DNA from: Tamlana sp038148895
GTDB taxonomy: Bacteria > Bacteroidota > Bacteroidia > Flavobacteriales > Flavobacteriaceae
Length of the DNA: 64,000 nucleotides
NCBI GenBank assembly: GCA_038148895.1
Contig: JBBVGQ010000002.1
Direction: 5' to 3' (one strand)
Part shown: one piece after another, positions 1 through 8,628 of the stretch
Numbering within the stretch: position 1 is the first letter of the stretch
Layout: every line of letters starts with the position of its first letter
Position numbers and translations under genes: made by a program
The notes under the pieces: generated by a model
Told to the model about the DNA's origin: nothing
The model's input: the letters and a program-made list of their open reading frames with translations, nothing else
The model's database searches: none

Positions 1-409
1 GCATGTTGTAGAGGAAAAGTGGCAAAGGTAGTTGGTCTGCCAAATTCCAGTAATATTTATAAAGTTCAATTTGCCCTAATCCATAATAAAAAGGAGGTGC
101 CGCTACAACAGCGGCTGCCCCAGCTTTTTTAGCAATCGAAGCTAAATTCAGACTTTCTTCAATAGAGGTGTCTGATATGCCAACAAACAAAGGTATTCTA
201 CCATTTACTGCATTACAGCTTTCTGTAATAAGCTGTTGCCTAGTTTTGTAACTCAAGTTGGTTGCTTCACCGGTTGTGCCAAGAATAAAAAGTCCGTGTA
301 CACCACCAGCAATAATGTGGTTAATTAAGTTATCAACTCCTTTTAAATCCAATGAAAGATTATCAGCCAATAGTGGGGTTACCATTGGAGGAATAATTCC
401 GTTTACCAT
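1..409 (-). CDS. DapA/N-acetylneuraminate lyase family aldolase (5' part, cut by left edge)
   Basis: Reading the minus strand from an ATG at 407-409 gives 136 codons with no stop before the edge, beginning MVNGIIPPMVTPL. The GTTGEA motif of class I pyruvate-dependent aldolases sits near residue 40. The last visible residues, LFLYNM, match the strand that carries the catalytic Tyr of DapA. The Schiff-base Lys would lie outside the window. The family cleaves or forms 2-keto acids; members include dihydrodipicolinate synthase, sialic acid lyase and 2-keto-3-deoxy-sugar-acid aldolases. The gene is divergent from susC across 288 bp. A role in cleaving a 2-keto-3-deoxy acid from pectin (KDG, Kdo or Dha) is possible but is inference from position only. 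Confidence 0.85.
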   Translation of the reverse strand, partial: MVNGIIPPMVTPLLADNLSLDLKGVDNLINHIIAGGVHGLFILGTTGEATNLSYKTRQQLITESCNAVNGRIPLFVGISDTSIEESLNLASIAKKAGAAAVVAAPPFYYGLGQIELYKYYWNLADQLPLPLFLYNM

Positions 410-697
410 ACACTTATAAATTAGTTATGAATTTAGACATAGGCTTAAGCTATAAAACATTAAAACTACCATTTCAATCTTAAACCAAAACTTGGCAATT
501 TGTTCTAAACAATGGTTTATAAAATCATCCTATTGTCAAAGTTCAATAAATAAACAAAAAAGTGTTTACAAAATTGGTCGCCGTCCAAAAATTACATGGA
601 ATAATTGCTAATTTCATGATATTAGCCTAATATTACGTATCGTTTAAAAACGTTAACTAATTCTTTTAACTAAATTAATTAAACTAAATAAAAAAGT
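410..697. promoter_or_regulatory. Divergent intergenic region upstream of susC
   Basis: This AT-rich stretch separates the leftward aldolase from susC and must hold the promoter of the locus. I found no convincing TTG-N19/20-TAnnTTTG pair. The nearest candidate is a TTG at 605-607 followed by TAATATTA at 628, which misses two of the conserved bases. The short hairpin CGTTT-AA-AAACG lies about 50 bases before the susC start. No operator can be named. Confidence 0.4.
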
Positions 698-3600
698 ATG
701 AAAAAAGCAATTTCAAATGCTTTCATTTTGCTGCTTTTCTCTTTAATGAGTTTCTCCGGTTTTTCTCAGGCCGCAAGTGGTAAAAAAGTTGTTACAGGTA
801 CGGTTGTTGATAATGCACAAATACCACTTCCGGGAGTTACCGTTCTGGAAAAAGGAACGAATAATGGTGTCGTTACTGACTTTGATGGTGCCTATAGCAT
901 TAGCGTAACTTCCAAAAGCACTATTGTATTTTCTTATGTGGGCATGAAGACACAGGAAAAAGTTGTTGGAGAACTGACAACTATTAACGTGACCTTTCAG
1001 GATGACACACAATCTTTGGATGAAGTAGTTGTAGTGGGTTATGGTTCGCAAAAAAGAGAAGCGATTACTGGTGCGGTAGAGTCAATTAAAGGGGAAGAGA
1101 TAGAAGACCTCCCTGTTGGTAATTTGGCAGCGGCTCTTGTAGGCCGTGTTTTGGGTGTTGGTGTTTCCGGTGGGGAATCAAGACCAGGAGTTCCAGCTCA
1201 AATCACCATACGTAACCCAGTCACCGGTACAAACATTAGAGCAAAAGATAGAACATCTGGGGAGCCACTATTCGTTATTGATGGTGTGGTACAAATAGAT
1301 CCCAATACTGGTTTGAGTGACTCAACAAATTTTAATAATCTGGATGCATCAGAAGTTGAAAGTATTTCGTTTTTAAAGGATGCTTCTGCAGCTATTTACG
1401 GATCTAGGGCAGCCCAAGGGGTGGTTTTAGTGACTACGAAAAAAGGAAAAAAGGGGCCAGCTAGGTTTTCTTATTCTGGTAATTTTTCGGTTGCCGATGA
1501 AACATTTCGTCATAAAATGCTAAATGCATATGATTTCGCAAGAGTTTTTAATATTATGAACGGCCCCAATGGAACGGGGGGGGAGTATGACCTAACAAGA
1601 GATGACTTTAGCGAGTATTTCTTCTCTCCAACAGAATTGGAGTTTTTTAAATCAAATACCCATGATGCTTTGGATGATTATTGGACTTCGGCCAGCACTC
1701 AAAGGCATAACCTTAATGTCTCTGGCGGGTCTGATGATGCCACTTATTTTGGAGGAATTTCATATTACACCCAAGATGGTAACTTAGGAACCTTAAATTA
1801 TGACCGCTGGTCTTTTAGGGCAGGTTCAAGCATTAATTTGGCCAAAGGGTTTAAAGCAGATTTTCAGGTGTCCGGATATTTTACAGATGAAAGCAAGACC
1901 ACCAGTAAAATAGGTAGTGAAAATGTTGAAAATGATTTTAGGCAATTACAAAACAGAGCACCATTTTTGCCTATGTATATTGATGGCTTGCCAACATTGC
2001 AAATTGGTGCGAGTGCCAATGATGCTTTGGCAGGGTATCATTATGGTGAGATTCAAAGGTTGCAGAATTTGGCCGAATCAATAGATAACAATGTTACCGT
2101 AAACTTAAATGTTGAGTACGAGGTGCCTTTTATTAAAGGACTAAAACTTAAAGCCAATTATGCACGTCAAGAAGGAGGAAGTAGGGGAAGTCAAAAAGGA
2201 AGCAAATTTAATTTATATGAATTTTATGGTGCTGATCAATTTACTGCTTCAGATATCCAAACCTATGTCTTATACGAAAATGGTTCAGGACCATTAGGAA
2301 CTAATGATATCAGGTTGATTACCGAAATAGTTAATGGAGACAGATTGCTTATAGATAATGGAAGAAGTGGAAGTGAACAGATGCGTTTTCAAACCTCTTT
2401 TGAGCGGGATTTTGGAAAGCACAGCATTTCTGCCTTATTCGCTATGGAAAGATCTGAAAGATTTGAACATCATGAACGTATCATTAGATATGGTGTGCCA
2501 GAATATTCAGATGGCATGCTTTGGCAAAATACTGGTAATTATGATTCCGATAACACATTTAATTGGCGGTACGAATCAGGCGATTTAGGGGCTATTGGAC
2601 GATTAAATTATGATTACGATAGTAAATATTACGCGGAATTTCTTTTTAGAAGTGATGTCTCGGCAAAATTTGCACCCAAAAACTATTGGGGCAATTTTTA
2701 TTCCGTTTCTGGAGGTTGGATTGTATCAAAAGAATCGTTTTTTAAATCCAATACCATAGATTTTTTAAAGTTAAGAGCCTCAGTAGGTTTAACTGGTAAA
2801 GACGATACCAGGGCTTGGGAATGGCGTCAAAACTTCGATATAGTAACTGATGGTGGTAGTGTTTTTGGAGGAAATTCTTCTGTTTCTTCTGGGCTATCGC
2901 CTGACAGGGTAGGAAATCCGGACGTTCGTTGGAGTAGTGAACTTAAAACCAATTTTGGTGTTGAGGCAAGATTTTTAGATAACAGACTTTCATTAACTCT
3001 TGAGTCTTATTACAATATTGGAAAGGAATTGCTGATCAATTTAACCGAAGGAGTACCTTTTACGGTTGGTGGGGCCGCAGGATCGTCCAACACCGGTAGG
3101 GCCGATACTTGGGGAAAAGAAATTTCAGTTGGCTGGAGTGATACCGTGGGTGACGATTTTGATTATGCGGCGACTATCAACTTCGGTTGGAGAGATAACA
3201 ACTTAATCGAAGGTAATTTCACCAATGAAAATAATTGGTACCCTTGGCAAACAAACAAACCCGGAAGTACCGACATAGGTGTTTGGGGCTATGATTATAT
3301 GGGCATGTTTAGAACCCAGGACGACATAGATAACTATATTGCCGAGACTGGGGTAACATCAGTTTTTGGCGTACCTTCAAGTGATTTAAGGCCAGGGATG
3401 CTTTATTACAGGGATATAAGAGGCGTATGGGATCCAGAAACAAGAACTTTTGGAGAACCCGATGGAAGAATAACCGTAGACGATCAAATTCAATTAAGTA
3501 AACCGGCAAAGGGGCCGCGAGGTTTTAATACAGCAATAAAGTTAGGTTATAAAGGTTTGAGTTTAAATACTGTTTTAAGCGTTGGCTGGGGAGGATTCAG

Positions 3601-4000
3601 GGACATTGGTCGTGCTAAGTCTGTTTTCGAAGGAGAAAAAATAACGGAAAATTATCAAAACAGGCCTGCGTTTTGGGCTAACATGTACGACCCAGTTCTA
3701 AATCCGTCGGGTAATATTCCCAATCTTGCAGCAAAATATGAAGAAATAAATACCCTTACCTCCAGATTTTGGGAAGTAAGTAATTTTAGTATGGTTATGA
3801 GAAATATTAACCTAAGTTATACGGTGCCAAAGGAGTTTACTGAAAAGATTGGAGTTAGAAACTTTAGATTAAACTTGGTGGCCATGAACCCATTCATTCT
3901 GTTTAACCCTTATAAGGATTACGGTTTGTCTCCTTACAATTCTTACGATACTTATCCTGTGCTTAAAACTTATTCTTTAGGTGTAAATGTTGGGTTTTAA
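698..4000 (+). CDS. SusC/RagA-type TonB-dependent outer-membrane transporter
   Basis: This 1100-residue protein imports oligosaccharides across the outer membrane with its SusD partner, powered by TonB. A signal peptide (residues 1-24, ending GFSQ) is followed by a carboxypeptidase-regulatory-like beta domain (about 30-110). The SusC-typical plug follows, with DEVVVVGYGSQKREAITGAV near 109-128 and the plug region to about 250. The remainder is beta-barrel ending in Phe (LGVNVGF), as expected for BAM recognition. There is no N-terminal STN domain, so signalling through an anti-sigma factor is unlikely. The length is normal for the family. It starts the locus, 18 bases upstream of susD. Confidence 0.95.
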   Translation: MKKAISNAFILLLFSLMSFSGFSQAASGKKVVTGTVVDNAQIPLPGVTVLEKGTNNGVVTDFDGAYSISVTSKSTIVFSYVGMKTQEKVVGELTTINVTFQDDTQSLDEVVVVGYGSQKREAITGAVESIKGEEIEDLPVGNLAAALVGRVLGVGVSGGESRPGVPAQITIRNPVTGTNIRAKDRTSGEPLFVIDGVVQIDPNTGLSDSTNFNNLDASEVESISFLKDASAAIYGSRAAQGVVLVTTKKGKKGPARFSYSGNFSVADETFRHKMLNAYDFARVFNIMNGPNGTGGEYDLTRDDFSEYFFSPTELEFFKSNTHDALDDYWTSASTQRHNLNVSGGSDDATYFGGISYYTQDGNLGTLNYDRWSFRAGSSINLAKGFKADFQVSGYFTDESKTTSKIGSENVENDFRQLQNRAPFLPMYIDGLPTLQIGASANDALAGYHYGEIQRLQNLAESIDNNVTVNLNVEYEVPFIKGLKLKANYARQEGGSRGSQKGSKFNLYEFYGADQFTASDIQTYVLYENGSGPLGTNDIRLITEIVNGDRLLIDNGRSGSEQMRFQTSFERDFGKHSISALFAMERSERFEHHERIIRYGVPEYSDGMLWQNTGNYDSDNTFNWRYESGDLGAIGRLNYDYDSKYYAEFLFRSDVSAKFAPKNYWGNFYSVSGGWIVSKESFFKSNTIDFLKLRASVGLTGKDDTRAWEWRQNFDIVTDGGSVFGGNSSVSSGLSPDRVGNPDVRWSSELKTNFGVEARFLDNRLSLTLESYYNIGKELLINLTEGVPFTVGGAAGSSNTGRADTWGKEISVGWSDTVGDDFDYAATINFGWRDNNLIEGNFTNENNWYPWQTNKPGSTDIGVWGYDYMGMFRTQDDIDNYIAETGVTSVFGVPSSDLRPGMLYYRDIRGVWDPETRTFGEPDGRITVDDQIQLSKPAKGPRGFNTAIKLGYKGLSLNTVLSVGWGGFRDIGRAKSVFEGEKITENYQNRPAFWANMYDPVLNPSGNIPNLAAKYEEINTLTSRFWEVSNFSMVMRNINLSYTVPKEFTEKIGVRNFRLNLVAMNPFILFNPYKDYGLSPYNSYDTYPVLKTYSLGVNVGF

Positions 4001-4018
4001 ATTAAAAAAATATAGAGC

Positions 4019-5995
4019 ATGAAAAATATAAAACTAAATAAGCTAATTATACTATTAACTATTGTTTTTTTAAGTGGTTGTAGTACAGATTTTATTGAAG
4101 AAAAGAAAAATTATCAAAAAGTTGATGTTGAAATTTATCAATATGAATCTTTGGCAACAAGATATGTAGACTATATATATAACCAAATGTTGCCTTCTGG
4201 TACCGTTACTATGGCTGCTTGGTCTAAGGCAGCAGCAGATAATTCGGATGTTCCCGGACGTGGTAATCCAACTATTTTTGCTAAAGCTACTGATGAAGTA
4301 ATAGGCGAAGTGGATATTAATAAGGAGTGGGCGGAAATATCACCTTTAAATAATCACTGCCTAAAATCTCTAGGAGTTCCATTAAGAAATCCTTCAAATA
4401 ATGCATATACAAGAATAAGATATTGTAACTTATATATTAATAATGTTGCTATATATTCCAAACTAGATAAAGATTTTGAAAATCAGGTACTAGGTCAATT
4501 ATATTTTTGGCGGGCATGGCAATATTTTGATTTGGTAAGGCTTTATGGTGGCATTCCGATTGTTCTGGAAGAACAACCCTTAACAGCAAATGACCCTATA
4601 AACCAAACGCCAAGAAGCTCAGCGGAAGAGGTAATAAATCAAATTGTTTCAGATTTGGAAATGTCCCAATCCTTATTGGAAAATGCAAGGCCGTATACGG
4701 CAGAAGAGGCTGGTAGAATTACGGCCGCTGCCGCTGCCGCTTTAAAAGGTCGTGTACTGTTAACTTGGGCAAGTCCATTGTTTAATAGAAATGATGATCA
4801 AACCAGATGGCAAAGAGCTTATGATGCAAATTTAGAGGCCTACAACGTTTGTTTGACAGCAGGGAAAGGGCTTGATCCAGACTGGAAAAACATGTGGTTT
4901 GCCGACAATGGTATGGAGTCTATTTTCGCTTTTGGGTTTAATAATTATGCGGCTAATTCTGGGGAAATCCAGAAAAACAATTATACTGAATATCAAACCC
5001 GCTCTGTTCCTCAAGGGGGAAATGCAGGTTTGGTTCCAACCAAAAATGTAATGGATGCTTTTCCTATGGCAGACGGAACGCCATATAACCCGAATGGTAA
5101 TTTGAATCATTTTTATAGAAATAGAGATCCACGTTTTTATTACACTTTTGCCTACAATGGAAGTATTTGGCCTTATAAAGAAAGCTCCAATTATAAAAAC
5201 TGGACCTACTATTGGTTTCCATTAGCACCAAATCCGCAAGGGCCTAAAATTGCTACAAATACCCCCTTTCATATTACGGGTATTTACTTAAGAAAATTTA
5301 CTAACGATGCTTCTTCCCAAACTAATTCATATAGAAATAATGGTGACGATTATATGGAAATCCGTTTTGCCGAAGTGGTATTGAATTTGGCTGAATCTGC
5401 TGTAGGCATTAATAATTTAGCTGATGCAAAAGGCTATATTGGGGAAGTTCGAGAAAGAGCCGGTATACAAAATTTGGATGGTCAGTATGGTTTATCTAGC
5501 TTAAGCACAAGAGATCAGCTTTTTGCTGCAGTCATTAATGAAAGAAAAGTAGAGTTTGCATATGAAAATAAACGGTTCTTCGATTTAAGACGATGGATGC
5601 TCTACAATGATGATTTTGGTACATGTACCCAATTAAACCAAACACCTATTGAAGGATCTAGAAGGCAAGGGTATTATACTTTTGCAAAATCTGATGCATC
5701 TAACTACTATGTGGGTATCCCAGATCCGTTTAAAGGTGCGAATGCTCCAGTTATAAATAGAGATGCAACATCTTATCCTAATGGCATAACAAGCTACTCG
5801 GAATATGTTGATTACCTTTATGATAATCACTTTGAAGTAGTGGTCAGGGATGAAGGAATTGAGGTGCCAACAGACTTTACTTTCAAGTGGTACAATGAAT
5901 ATTATTTCTTTGGAATCTATCAAAATTTACTGGATACGGCACCATATTTGCAACAAACACAGGGTTGGGGCGGTTCGTTCGTACCTTATAATTAA
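4019..5995 (+). CDS. SusD/RagB-type outer-membrane glycan-binding lipoprotein
   Basis: This 658-residue surface lipoprotein pairs with the SusC transporter and captures glycan at the cell surface. The N-terminus ends in the lipobox LSGC, with Cys near residue 21. The TPR-rich SusD fold is recognisable from the pattern YFWRAWQYFDLVRLYGGIP (about 160-180), the AAAALKGRVLL helix (about 238-250), and the C-terminal INERKVEFAYENKRFFDLRRW block (about 507-527), which is diagnostic of the RagB/SusD family. The length is slightly above the usual 500-600 residues. The gene is followed at once by a strong terminator, so the pair can be expressed more highly than the enzymes downstream. Confidence 0.95.
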   Translation: MKNIKLNKLIILLTIVFLSGCSTDFIEEKKNYQKVDVEIYQYESLATRYVDYIYNQMLPSGTVTMAAWSKAAADNSDVPGRGNPTIFAKATDEVIGEVDINKEWAEISPLNNHCLKSLGVPLRNPSNNAYTRIRYCNLYINNVAIYSKLDKDFENQVLGQLYFWRAWQYFDLVRLYGGIPIVLEEQPLTANDPINQTPRSSAEEVINQIVSDLEMSQSLLENARPYTAEEAGRITAAAAAALKGRVLLTWASPLFNRNDDQTRWQRAYDANLEAYNVCLTAGKGLDPDWKNMWFADNGMESIFAFGFNNYAANSGEIQKNNYTEYQTRSVPQGGNAGLVPTKNVMDAFPMADGTPYNPNGNLNHFYRNRDPRFYYTFAYNGSIWPYKESSNYKNWTYYWFPLAPNPQGPKIATNTPFHITGIYLRKFTNDASSQTNSYRNNGDDYMEIRFAEVVLNLAESAVGINNLADAKGYIGEVRERAGIQNLDGQYGLSSLSTRDQLFAAVINERKVEFAYENKRFFDLRRWMLYNDDFGTCTQLNQTPIEGSRRQGYYTFAKSDASNYYVGIPDPFKGANAPVINRDATSYPNGITSYSEYVDYLYDNHFEVVVRDEGIEVPTDFTFKWYNEYYFFGIYQNLLDTAPYLQQTQGWGGSFVPYN

Positions 5996-6011
5996 TAACA
6001 AAAATCCATAT

Positions 6012-6051
6012 AAATTACCTGTGTTTGTTATGGATACAGGTAATTTTTTTT
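6012..6051 (+). terminator. Rho-independent terminator after susD
   Basis: An 11-bp perfect inverted repeat (AAATTACCTGT at 6012-6022, ACAGGTAATTT at 6036-6046) with a 13-base loop runs into a tract of eight T to 6051. It lies 17 bases after the susD stop. It probably lowers read-through into the enzyme genes or fully separates them from susCD. Confidence 0.85.
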
Positions 6052-6163
6052 GAAAAAAAATAACATCAATCAATGAAACATCCATCACTAAAAAGTATGG
6101 CAGAAAGTCAGAAAGCTAGTTTGGATGTTACATGTGACAATTAAAATGAAATAAAAAGAGCAC

Positions 6164-7870
6164 ATGAAAATTTTAAAAGCAATAACATTTATCTATTTTG
6201 CAACTTTAACGTTTACAGAAGTTTACGCTCAGTATCCATCGTTAACAGCCGAAGACAAAGTAAGAGAGATGCGCATTAAAAATGACGCATATGAGCATTC
6301 TGATAAAGTTTGGGAAAAGGCCGTACTTGTTGTTGAGAAAGAAGCCAGAGAGGGTAAGCCTTATATACCCTGGGCTTCAAGACCAACCGATCTGCCTCAG
6401 GCTGAAATCCCTGCTTTTCCAGGAGCAGAAGGTGGTGGCATGTACACTTTTGGTGGTCGAGGAGGTAAAGTTTACACGGTAACAAACCTTAGGGACAATG
6501 GACCGGGAAGTTTCCGTGAAGCTTGTGAAAAAGGAGGAGCTAGAATCATCGTGTTTAATGTAGCAGGAATAATTAAGCTCAATAGGCCATTAATAATTCG
6601 TGCTCCATATATCACTATTGCAGGACAGACTGCACCTGGAGACGGTATCTGCATAGCAGGCGAATCGGTTTGGATTGATACTCATGACGTCATCATTCGT
6701 CATATGCGTTTCCGTAGAGGTGAAACATTTGTTGGCAGAAGGGATGATGCCATTGGCGGAAATCCAGTTGGGAACATCATGCTCGACCATGTTTCTGCAA
6801 CTTGGGGGCTTGATGAGAACATGTCTATTTACAGGCACATGTACAGCCCAGGTGAGGGGTATCAAGAAAAAAAGCTTGCAACAGTAAACGTTACCATTCA
6901 AAACAGTTTGTTTGGTGAGGCATTAGATACCTATAACCATGCGTTCGGGAGTACTTTGGGCGGAGAAAATTGTTCTTTCTTGAGAAATATGTGGGCCAAC
7001 AATGCAGGAAGAAACCCTTCAATTGGTTGGAATGGTATATTCAATTTTGTGAACAATGTGGTTTTCAATTGGGTGCATCGTTCATTGGACGGAGGAGATT
7101 ACACAGCCACTTTCAATATAATAAATAACTACTTTAAACCAGGGCCATTAACACCTTTAGACGAACCCATCAGTTACCGAATACTCAAACCTGAAGCAGG
7201 TAGAAGTAAGTTGGATACCTTAGTTTTTGGAAGGACATATGTTAAAGGAAATATAGTTGAAAATAACCCTAAAATAACGGAAAACAATTGGGCCGGGGGC
7301 GTTCAAATTGAAGGTAAGGATGGCGAATTAATGAATCATGAAGAAGCCGATGCTTATTTCCCATACATGAGAATGGAAGAACCTATTAAGCCGATGCCAT
7401 GGTTAAATATTATGACCGCTGATGATGCCTATGATTTTGTATTGAAAAATGTTGGCGCTACGCTTCCAATTCGTGATAAAGTTGATGCCCGAATCGTTAG
7501 AACGGTTAAAACGGGTACTCCTGAATACGTTAAAGGGTTGGATGAAGACTTGTTTTATCAGTTTAAACATAGACGTTTGCCTAAAGATTCATATAAGCAA
7601 GGTATAATAACTGATATTGAGCAAGTTGGAGGTTATCCTGAATACAAAGGCACTCCATACATTGATACCGATAATGATGGCATGCCCGATAATTATGAAG
7701 AAAAATTCGGGTTTAATCCACAAGATGCTAGTGACGCCAATGGCGATATAAATAATGATGGATATACCAACATTGAAGGCTATATAAATGGTATAGACCC
7801 AACTGTAACTGTAGATTGGAAAGACCTAAGTAATAACAAAGAAACCCTTTTAGAGCCATTGTTAAAATAA
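6164..7870 (+). CDS. Polysaccharide lyase family 1 pectate lyase
   Basis: This 568-residue exported enzyme should cleave alpha-1,4-galacturonan by calcium-dependent beta-elimination. A signal peptide ends at VYAQ (residue 23). The right-handed beta-helix starts near residue 81 with AEIPAFPGAEGGG, typical of PL1. It continues through RAPYITIAGQTAPGDG, THDVIIRHMRFRRG and IMLDHVSATWGLDENMSIY (about 210-225), which hold the calcium-binding and active-site strands. The C-terminus (about 500-545) has EF-hand-like repeats, DTDNDGMPDNYEEKFGFNP and ANGDINNDGYTN, as in thrombospondin type 3 or dockerin loops. It is closely similar along its whole length to the protein at 8629-10335. Confidence 0.92.
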   Translation: MKILKAITFIYFATLTFTEVYAQYPSLTAEDKVREMRIKNDAYEHSDKVWEKAVLVVEKEAREGKPYIPWASRPTDLPQAEIPAFPGAEGGGMYTFGGRGGKVYTVTNLRDNGPGSFREACEKGGARIIVFNVAGIIKLNRPLIIRAPYITIAGQTAPGDGICIAGESVWIDTHDVIIRHMRFRRGETFVGRRDDAIGGNPVGNIMLDHVSATWGLDENMSIYRHMYSPGEGYQEKKLATVNVTIQNSLFGEALDTYNHAFGSTLGGENCSFLRNMWANNAGRNPSIGWNGIFNFVNNVVFNWVHRSLDGGDYTATFNIINNYFKPGPLTPLDEPISYRILKPEAGRSKLDTLVFGRTYVKGNIVENNPKITENNWAGGVQIEGKDGELMNHEEADAYFPYMRMEEPIKPMPWLNIMTADDAYDFVLKNVGATLPIRDKVDARIVRTVKTGTPEYVKGLDEDLFYQFKHRRLPKDSYKQGIITDIEQVGGYPEYKGTPYIDTDNDGMPDNYEEKFGFNPQDASDANGDINNDGYTNIEGYINGIDPTVTVDWKDLSNNKETLLEPLLK

Positions 7871-7907
7871 TTTTCAAAGGCTAGAAGGTTAAATAAAAAA
7901 ATAAGAG

Positions 7908-8579
7908 ATGTTTTTAAAAAAAATAGGTTTAAGCATATTTTTTGTTGCTTCAATTTTCACTCAAGTTGATGCCCAACAATATTTAGATCCTGAATACATA
8001 AAAGTTACCCAAGAACGAGGAGCCAAAATAGTATCAGAACTAAATTTAGATAATAAGGAAAAGGAAGAAGCTGTTACTAATATAATTGCAGAGCAATATC
8101 AAAACTTGAGTAAGGTTCAAGATGAAAGAGATGCTAAAATTGAGGCATTAAAGAAAAGCAAACTTTCAGAAGAAGCGCAGAAGAAGAAAATTGATAAGGT
8201 AAATGCAAAGGCTGGAAAATTACTTGATAAATTACATAAATCTTATATCAATCAATTATCGATTCATTTAAACGAAGAAAAAATTGACGGCGTAAAAGAT
8301 GGAATGACCTATGGTGTTTTGCCCAAAACCTACGCTGCTTTCCTTGAAATGATACCCAGTTTAACCAATGAGGAAAAGGAGTATATTTTCAATAATCTCA
8401 AGGAAGCTAGAGAGCATTCCATGGATGGTGGATCTTCTAAAGAAAAGCATGCATGGTTTGGTAAATATAAAGGAAGGATTAATAATTATTTATCGGCTCG
8501 AGGTTACGATTTGGAAAAGGAAAGAGACGAATGGTACAAGCGCATTGAAGAAAAAAAGAATAACAATCCTGAAAAATAG
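7908..8579 (+). CDS. DUF3826-type exported protein
   Basis: This 223-residue protein has a signal peptide ending VDAQ (residue 23) and is then mostly charged helix. The first visible block is YLDPEYIKVTQERGAKIVSEL, and WFGKYKGRINNYLSARGYDL lies near the C-terminus. Length, composition and placement between two pectate lyases match what is annotated as DUF3826 in Bacteroidota pectin loci. The assignment is by recollection of the family, not by search. No catalytic motif is visible. It is probably periplasmic and may assist the flanking lyases; no function should be assumed. Confidence 0.7.
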   Translation: MFLKKIGLSIFFVASIFTQVDAQQYLDPEYIKVTQERGAKIVSELNLDNKEKEEAVTNIIAEQYQNLSKVQDERDAKIEALKKSKLSEEAQKKKIDKVNAKAGKLLDKLHKSYINQLSIHLNEEKIDGVKDGMTYGVLPKTYAAFLEMIPSLTNEEKEYIFNNLKEAREHSMDGGSSKEKHAWFGKYKGRINNYLSARGYDLEKERDEWYKRIEEKKNNNPEK

Positions 8580-8628
8580 CCGTACTTTTATAAGTAAAGA
8601 TTAGCGTTAAATCTTAAAATCCCTCAAC

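Noticed and set aside
605..635. susC promoter with TTG and TAATATTA
   Set aside because: The -7 part misses two conserved bases of TAnnTTTG; too weak to list as a feature.
5850..6053. 67-residue open frame at the end of susD
   Set aside because: It overlaps the conserved susD 3' end in another frame and runs through the terminator hairpin.
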